Positions 60,712 to 64,000 of a stretch of DNA of 64,000 nucleotides are shown here, in pieces. The notes under the pieces were generated by a model that searched no databases, was not told where the DNA came from, and saw only the letters and a list, made by a program, of their open reading frames with translations. The stretch is taken from assembly GCA_009768925.2 (NCBI GenBank), contig VHIT02000028.1:410001-474000 (forward strand), read 5' to 3'. Numbering within the stretch: position 1 is the stretch's first letter; the number at the start of each line of letters is the position of its first letter. The position numbers and the translations under genes are program-made. This DNA comes from Cryptosporidium bovis (Eukaryota > Apicomplexa > Conoidasida > Eucoccidiorida > Cryptosporidiidae).

Positions 60712-61240
60712 TTATATTGTTATTCATTAATTTTTTTGTTGTTAACTACTGCCTTCAGTATATAGTAATTCGTAAACAACACTCCTATTAAAGTCAATTT
60801 ACAACCTTGTTTTATTACCTTCGAGTTCACTTGATTTTGTTAAATATTTAATATACTTTATTGTTTTTTTTGTTCAATTAAATATATTAATGTACTCAGC
60901 ACATACATTAAATCAACAAATCTGTATAGAAAATAACAATTAACTTCACGTGCATTAATTATTTATAATTTTTTTCAAATACACCTATTTTTTCATAATA
61001 ATTTCAATCTCACATTTATAATTTAAAAATATTATTTGCAACTTGGTTGTCAATTATTTCAGCAACCACGAGAAGTAATTGAATTACACTTCTTTTTTAC
61101 ACTAACACATCAACTATTAGTATTCCATATATTTACATTAGTTATTAAAAAAAGAATGATAGATTCTATTGCTTACACTTTCCTTTTTTGTTTTTGTATT
61201 TACTTGTATATACCATTTAAATTTTATTAAAAAAAAAAAA

Positions 61241-61248
61241 TTGGCGCC
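61241..61248. promoter_or_regulatory. E2F-like TTGGCGCC box
   Basis: TTGGCGCC follows a run of A. It lies 530 bp upstream of the USP ATG, 124 bp before the small open frame at 61365 and 840 bp before TERT, so its target is uncertain. Confidence 0.4.
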
Positions 61249-61364
61249 TAGATGTGATTACAGAGACATTTGTGTGCAAGTACCGTTTATATTATCATTA
61301 CGCTAAAAATTCAACACTGAAAAATAGACTAATATAGAAGAATCTGCATTGATAAAATAAACAG

Positions 61365-61583
61365 ATGATGCTATCTAAGTTTTCTTTATTTTTTTTGTTT
61401 AAATTTATTTTTTATTTTTGCATAGGGAATCAGAAAGTTATTTTTTCAACTTTTGAAAACATATTATCATACTTGCTATTCCCCCACATTTCAAAATTAA
61501 TACTTAATAATAATTTAAATAAATTAACGAGAAAATTAAATATGTGCAAGTTAATTATTACTATTTACTTTCCGAAACTTTAG
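61365..61583 (+). CDS. Possible small secreted protein (72 aa), doubtful
   Basis: A tandem ATG ATG opens a hydrophobic leader (MMLSKFSLFFLFKFIFYFC) followed by a polar segment, as in a signal peptide. An overlapping frame continues from about 61544 to 61732 with non-repetitive sequence (SLYHKLDVIRDYISKLVIR), which could be a further exon, but I find no GTAAGT/TAG pair joining them. An E2F-like box lies 124 bp upstream. Phe-rich leaders also arise by chance in T-rich DNA, so this is tentative. Confidence 0.2.
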   Translation: MMLSKFSLFFLFKFIFYFCIGNQKVIFSTFENILSYLLFPHISKLILNNNLNKLTRKLNMCKLIITIYFPKL

Positions 61584-61851
61584 CATCCCTTTATCATAAG
61601 CTAGATGTCATACGAGATTATATTTCGAAACTGGTAATAAGAACAGATTATAAAACAAAAAATCAAATCATTGCTTTATTTGCTAATCCAATATATAAAT
61701 CAATATTTTTTAGTTCGTTTTTTTCTTTTTAGAAAGTAGAAAATATATAATATGGATACTGGCATAATAAATTAATTGATAAAAATATTAAGAATAGTTG
61801 TTATTCAAATTGTGTTTTTGTGTGAGAATGTGTTTTCTTCCAGTTAACTAG

Positions 61852-62013
61852 TCCAGTATTTTGTTAGTCAATTATGATTTAGTAGCATCGGTTTATTGTA
61901 GTTTAATCACGAATATACTGGAGGAAAAGTCCAGGTTAGTAGCCAAACATGTGGCGGTGACTTCACCGCCATGATTAAAAAAAACTAATGTAAGCATGGA
62001 AAAGTACTGGTTT
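61852..62013 (+). ncRNA. Candidate structured RNA with RNase P/MRP-like core, upstream of TERT
   Basis: Complementary segments follow one another in a nested order. TCCAGTAT (61852-61859) pairs with ATACTGGA (61915-61922). Immediately after comes GGAAAAGTCCAGG (61923-61935), which resembles the CR-I element GGAAAGUCC of RNase P/MRP RNAs. AAG-T-CCAG (61927-61934) can pair with CTGGTTT (62007-62013), leaving one U unpaired, as in the universal P4 helix; CTGGTTTAT resembles CR-V. Between them TTAGT (61936-61940) pairs with ACTAA (61984-61988) around a strong hairpin GGCGGTG/CACCGCC (61953-61959 and 61964-61970) extended by CAT/ATG. Against it: the region between the two P4 strands is short, P1/P2 are not evident, and no T-run terminator is seen. 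It might instead be a promoter element of TERT. Confidence 0.35.
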
Positions 62014-62084
62014 ATGTGCGAGACGATATTTAAAAAAATAAAATAAAAAGTTTAAATAGGCATTTCTAAAATAAAAATGAAAAA

Positions 62085-64000
62085 ATGGGTTTAATAAATG
62101 CAACTCTCGGGGCAATACTCAATTGTAGTGTATATACCCTTCAAGAGTATTTGAAAATTAGAAGAAAAGGTGTTTATGAACTTGATTTGAACAAAAAAGT
62201 GAATAACGAAATAATAGATGATAATAGAAGTCAATTCAAGGAATTTTTGGGTGCAATATCAGTTTTTGAAGATCCATTAATCTCTGAAGAACTGTTAATT
62301 ATTTTAGACTTTTTAAGGAATGACTTAAATGTGTTCAATATAAATAAAGATTTGTTGTCTAAAGATAAGTCGATTAATATGAATAGAATATTAACATTAT
62401 CCTCAATAATAGTATACAACTATAATAATTCATATAAAAGCCACTGTTTGTGTATAGGTAAACGTTTTAATTTATTAAATAGAAAAAATTTAAAAGATAT
62501 TTCTAATATTGATATTAATGTCTCGAGAATACTAAAAGATGATATTGAAAATAAGTACGAATTAATAATGTGTAATTATTTTCCAAAAATAAAGCGATCT
62601 TTATTTATGAGGTCAATTAATCATTCTTTTTCACTCAATAAAAACGAATCATTTTTTGAATTTAATTACGAGCTATTAAATATAATAGAGGATAATCACA
62701 TTTGCAATAACAGTCTTTCATCAACTGGATTGTTTAGACTGCAGGATATTGAGTATTGGGAAAGATTATTAAGTATCATAGGTCCAATTGAAATGACCAT
62801 ATTATTTGTCTCATGTACAATCTTTAAAAGACTAAATAACAAGTCTGGTGGATTTATACAGCAATCTGGAAGAATGATTACAAATGATTATTTAGATGAA
62901 TTAAATATTGCTTTAAACGCTGAAATTAACAATAAAAGGTTCAAAAATAATACAAATAGCAGTAACGAAACAAAAATATCAAATTTATTTAAAATAGATA
63001 TTCCAATTCATTCAAATATATTATACTGCGATCATTTTTCGAGAAAAGGTGGTTTGCCATGCACATCTATACTGAGATTATTGCCTCCAAGCAAATTGGG
63101 GTCTAGAACGCTATTAAGATTTATTTTTCACTCAGAGTATTTATTTAAGGATCATGACAAGAATAGTCTATTAAACATTTTGGGCAGTTACAACATGAAT
63201 AAATATACGAGAGTAAGGTGCAAATTAGCATCAACATTTTTAATACAATATGAAAGGTTGTTGATAAATATAAGGAAAATAAACTTTATTTCTATCTTGT
63301 CAAAATTATGTCCTCTATATAAAATTAAGGATGATGATCTTAGTAATTTGAATAAAATACCTTTATATTTATTCGAGACAAATATTAAAAATGTCGTCAA
63401 ATATGTGAGATTAATACTTATTATGACGTTACCTAAAAATATATTTGGCCCAAGTACCAATTTAAAAACATTTCTGAATAAAAAAATTCCAATACTAATT
63501 AATCTTCATTCAAGGGAAAATTACAAAATTAGACATATTATGAATGGAATCAAAACATCAAATTGGGTAAACAATATAATGAGTGAAAATGATTATAATA
63601 GTAAAAGACATAACTATAATAATCATAGTGTTCATAAGATAAATAGTAAACGGAAGAAGTCATTTTTGATGTTGTGTAAAAATTACATTGCTAGGAATAT
63701 TTATTTTATTATAGTACATTTTGTAAATCCTATATTAAGACGTCATTTTTACATTACAGAAAGTGAAGGGAGTAATAAAATACGTTATTTTAGATACCCT
63801 GTTTGGATCAAAATTGTAAGGCAAGCTGAAAAGAATTATTTATGCTGTGTATTAAAAGATTCCAAATTAAATAACAATACTGACATTAATGATACTGATC
63901 ATGAATATGCTGAGGATATCATTGAATGCGTTGACAATATCCCAAAAATAAGGTGGTTACCCAAGTCAAAAGGAGTGAGACCTCTAATAAATTTATCTAA
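62085..64000 (+). CDS. TERT: Telomerase reverse transcriptase, 3' partial (638 codons in window)
   Basis: TERT copies the telomerase RNA template onto chromosome ends. The frame opens at ATG 62085, the first after an in-frame TAA at 62067, and stays open to the window end. The RNA-binding region is seen around residues 313-340 (GGLPCTSILRLLPPSKLGS) and at the T motif near 450-470 (PKNIFGPSTNLKTFLNKK then INLHSREN), which matches the FWG...N...F motif unique to TERT. The start of the reverse transcriptase domain follows: RRHFYITESEGSNKIRYFR with YPVW (motif 1, near 552-575) and IRWLPKSKGVRPLINL (motif 2, near 621-637). The catalytic Asp motifs A and C lie beyond the window. The N-terminal TEN-like part (about 1-180) is not clearly recognisable by eye. 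Confidence 0.9.
   Translation, partial: MGLINATLGAILNCSVYTLQEYLKIRRKGVYELDLNKKVNNEIIDDNRSQFKEFLGAISVFEDPLISEELLIILDFLRNDLNVFNINKDLLSKDKSINMNRILTLSSIIVYNYNNSYKSHCLCIGKRFNLLNRKNLKDISNIDINVSRILKDDIENKYELIMCNYFPKIKRSLFMRSINHSFSLNKNESFFEFNYELLNIIEDNHICNNSLSSTGLFRLQDIEYWERLLSIIGPIEMTILFVSCTIFKRLNNKSGGFIQQSGRMITNDYLDELNIALNAEINNKRFKNNTNSSNETKISNLFKIDIPIHSNILYCDHFSRKGGLPCTSILRLLPPSKLGSRTLLRFIFHSEYLFKDHDKNSLLNILGSYNMNKYTRVRCKLASTFLIQYERLLINIRKINFISILSKLCPLYKIKDDDLSNLNKIPLYLFETNIKNVVKYVRLILIMTLPKNIFGPSTNLKTFLNKKIPILINLHSRENYKIRHIMNGIKTSNWVNNIMSENDYNSKRHNYNNHSVHKINSKRKKSFLMLCKNYIARNIYFIIVHFVNPILRRHFYITESEGSNKIRYFRYPVWIKIVRQAEKNYLCCVLKDSKLNNNTDINDTDHEYAEDIIECVDNIPKIRWLPKSKGVRPLINLS

Larger units (their letters stand above)
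60712..61851. other. Intergenic region upstream of the USP and TERT genes
   Basis: AT-rich divergent spacer. It holds TCACGTGCA (CACGTG at 60948-60953), TTGGCGCC at 61241-61248 and a small possible gene at 61365-61583. Nothing else is supported. Confidence 0.5.

Noticed and set aside
61852-62013. Telomerase RNA next to TERT
   Set aside because: No stretch complementary to one and a half TTTAGG repeats is present, so there is no template.
62085-64000. Reverse transcriptase from a retroelement rather than telomerase
   Set aside because: The T motif and TERT-type motifs 1 and 2 in an intact single-copy-looking gene identify telomerase; no terminal repeats, endonuclease or target duplications are seen.

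Overview
This window looks like a compact, very AT-rich nuclear chromosome segment from an apicomplexan parasite, most like Cryptosporidium. The supporting signs are an ApiAP2-type transcription factor, many asparagine tracts encoded by AAT runs, mostly single-exon genes with a handful of 49-86 bp introns, short spaces between genes, and E2F-like GGCGC/GGCGGG boxes in many intergenic regions (a promoter element reported for Cryptosporidium parvum). The genus is an inference; the species cannot be read from the sequence. I see no rRNA, tRNA, CRISPR array, transposon or virus-derived element.

Layout. 1-4212 (+): end of a WD40-repeat gene whose start lies outside the window, with one intron. 4217-8908 (-): large alpha-solenoid protein, probably a karyopherin, with a tiny first exon. 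9976-28272 (+): a 6098-residue VPS13-like bridge lipid-transfer protein in one exon. 30182-31669 (+): Asn-rich acidic protein of unknown role. 31918-33402 (+): DusA-type tRNA dihydrouridine synthase. 33434-34660 (-): PrsW-like intramembrane protease. 35295-37265 (+): Nup62/Nsp1-type FG nucleoporin. 37564-43731 (-): multi-PHD-finger chromatin protein. 45121-46047 (+): RS-rich, probably secreted protein. 46196-47824 (-): splicing factor SF3B2. 48143-50304 (+): four-exon GT90 (CAP10-like) glycosyltransferase. 50403-52871 (-): ApiAP2 protein. 53419-55353 (-) and 55711-56772 (+): divergent pair of unknown membrane proteins. 56785-59127 (-): SANT plus CHY zinc-finger protein. 59548-60711 (-): ubiquitin-specific protease. 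62085-64000 (+): N-terminal two thirds or so of telomerase reverse transcriptase, running off the window.

The genes are mostly unrelated housekeeping functions: nuclear transport (karyopherin, Nup62), splicing (SF3B2), tRNA modification, chromatin and transcription (PHD, ApiAP2), membrane lipid transport, ubiquitin removal and telomere synthesis. They do not form an operon-like system. Shared regulation is the visible theme: divergent gene pairs share intergenic regions with E2F-like boxes, and convergent pairs end within 4-31 bp of each other.

The most interesting unexplained signal is at 61852-62013, just upstream of TERT. It is a GC-rich island with nested inverted repeats whose order resembles the core of RNase P/MRP RNA, including a helix with one bulged U. 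This is a hypothesis from reading by eye. Other signals worth a look are a nine-base-pair stem-loop around an E2F-like box at 9043-9085 and a G-quadruplex-like GGGGAT repeat at 28814-28850.
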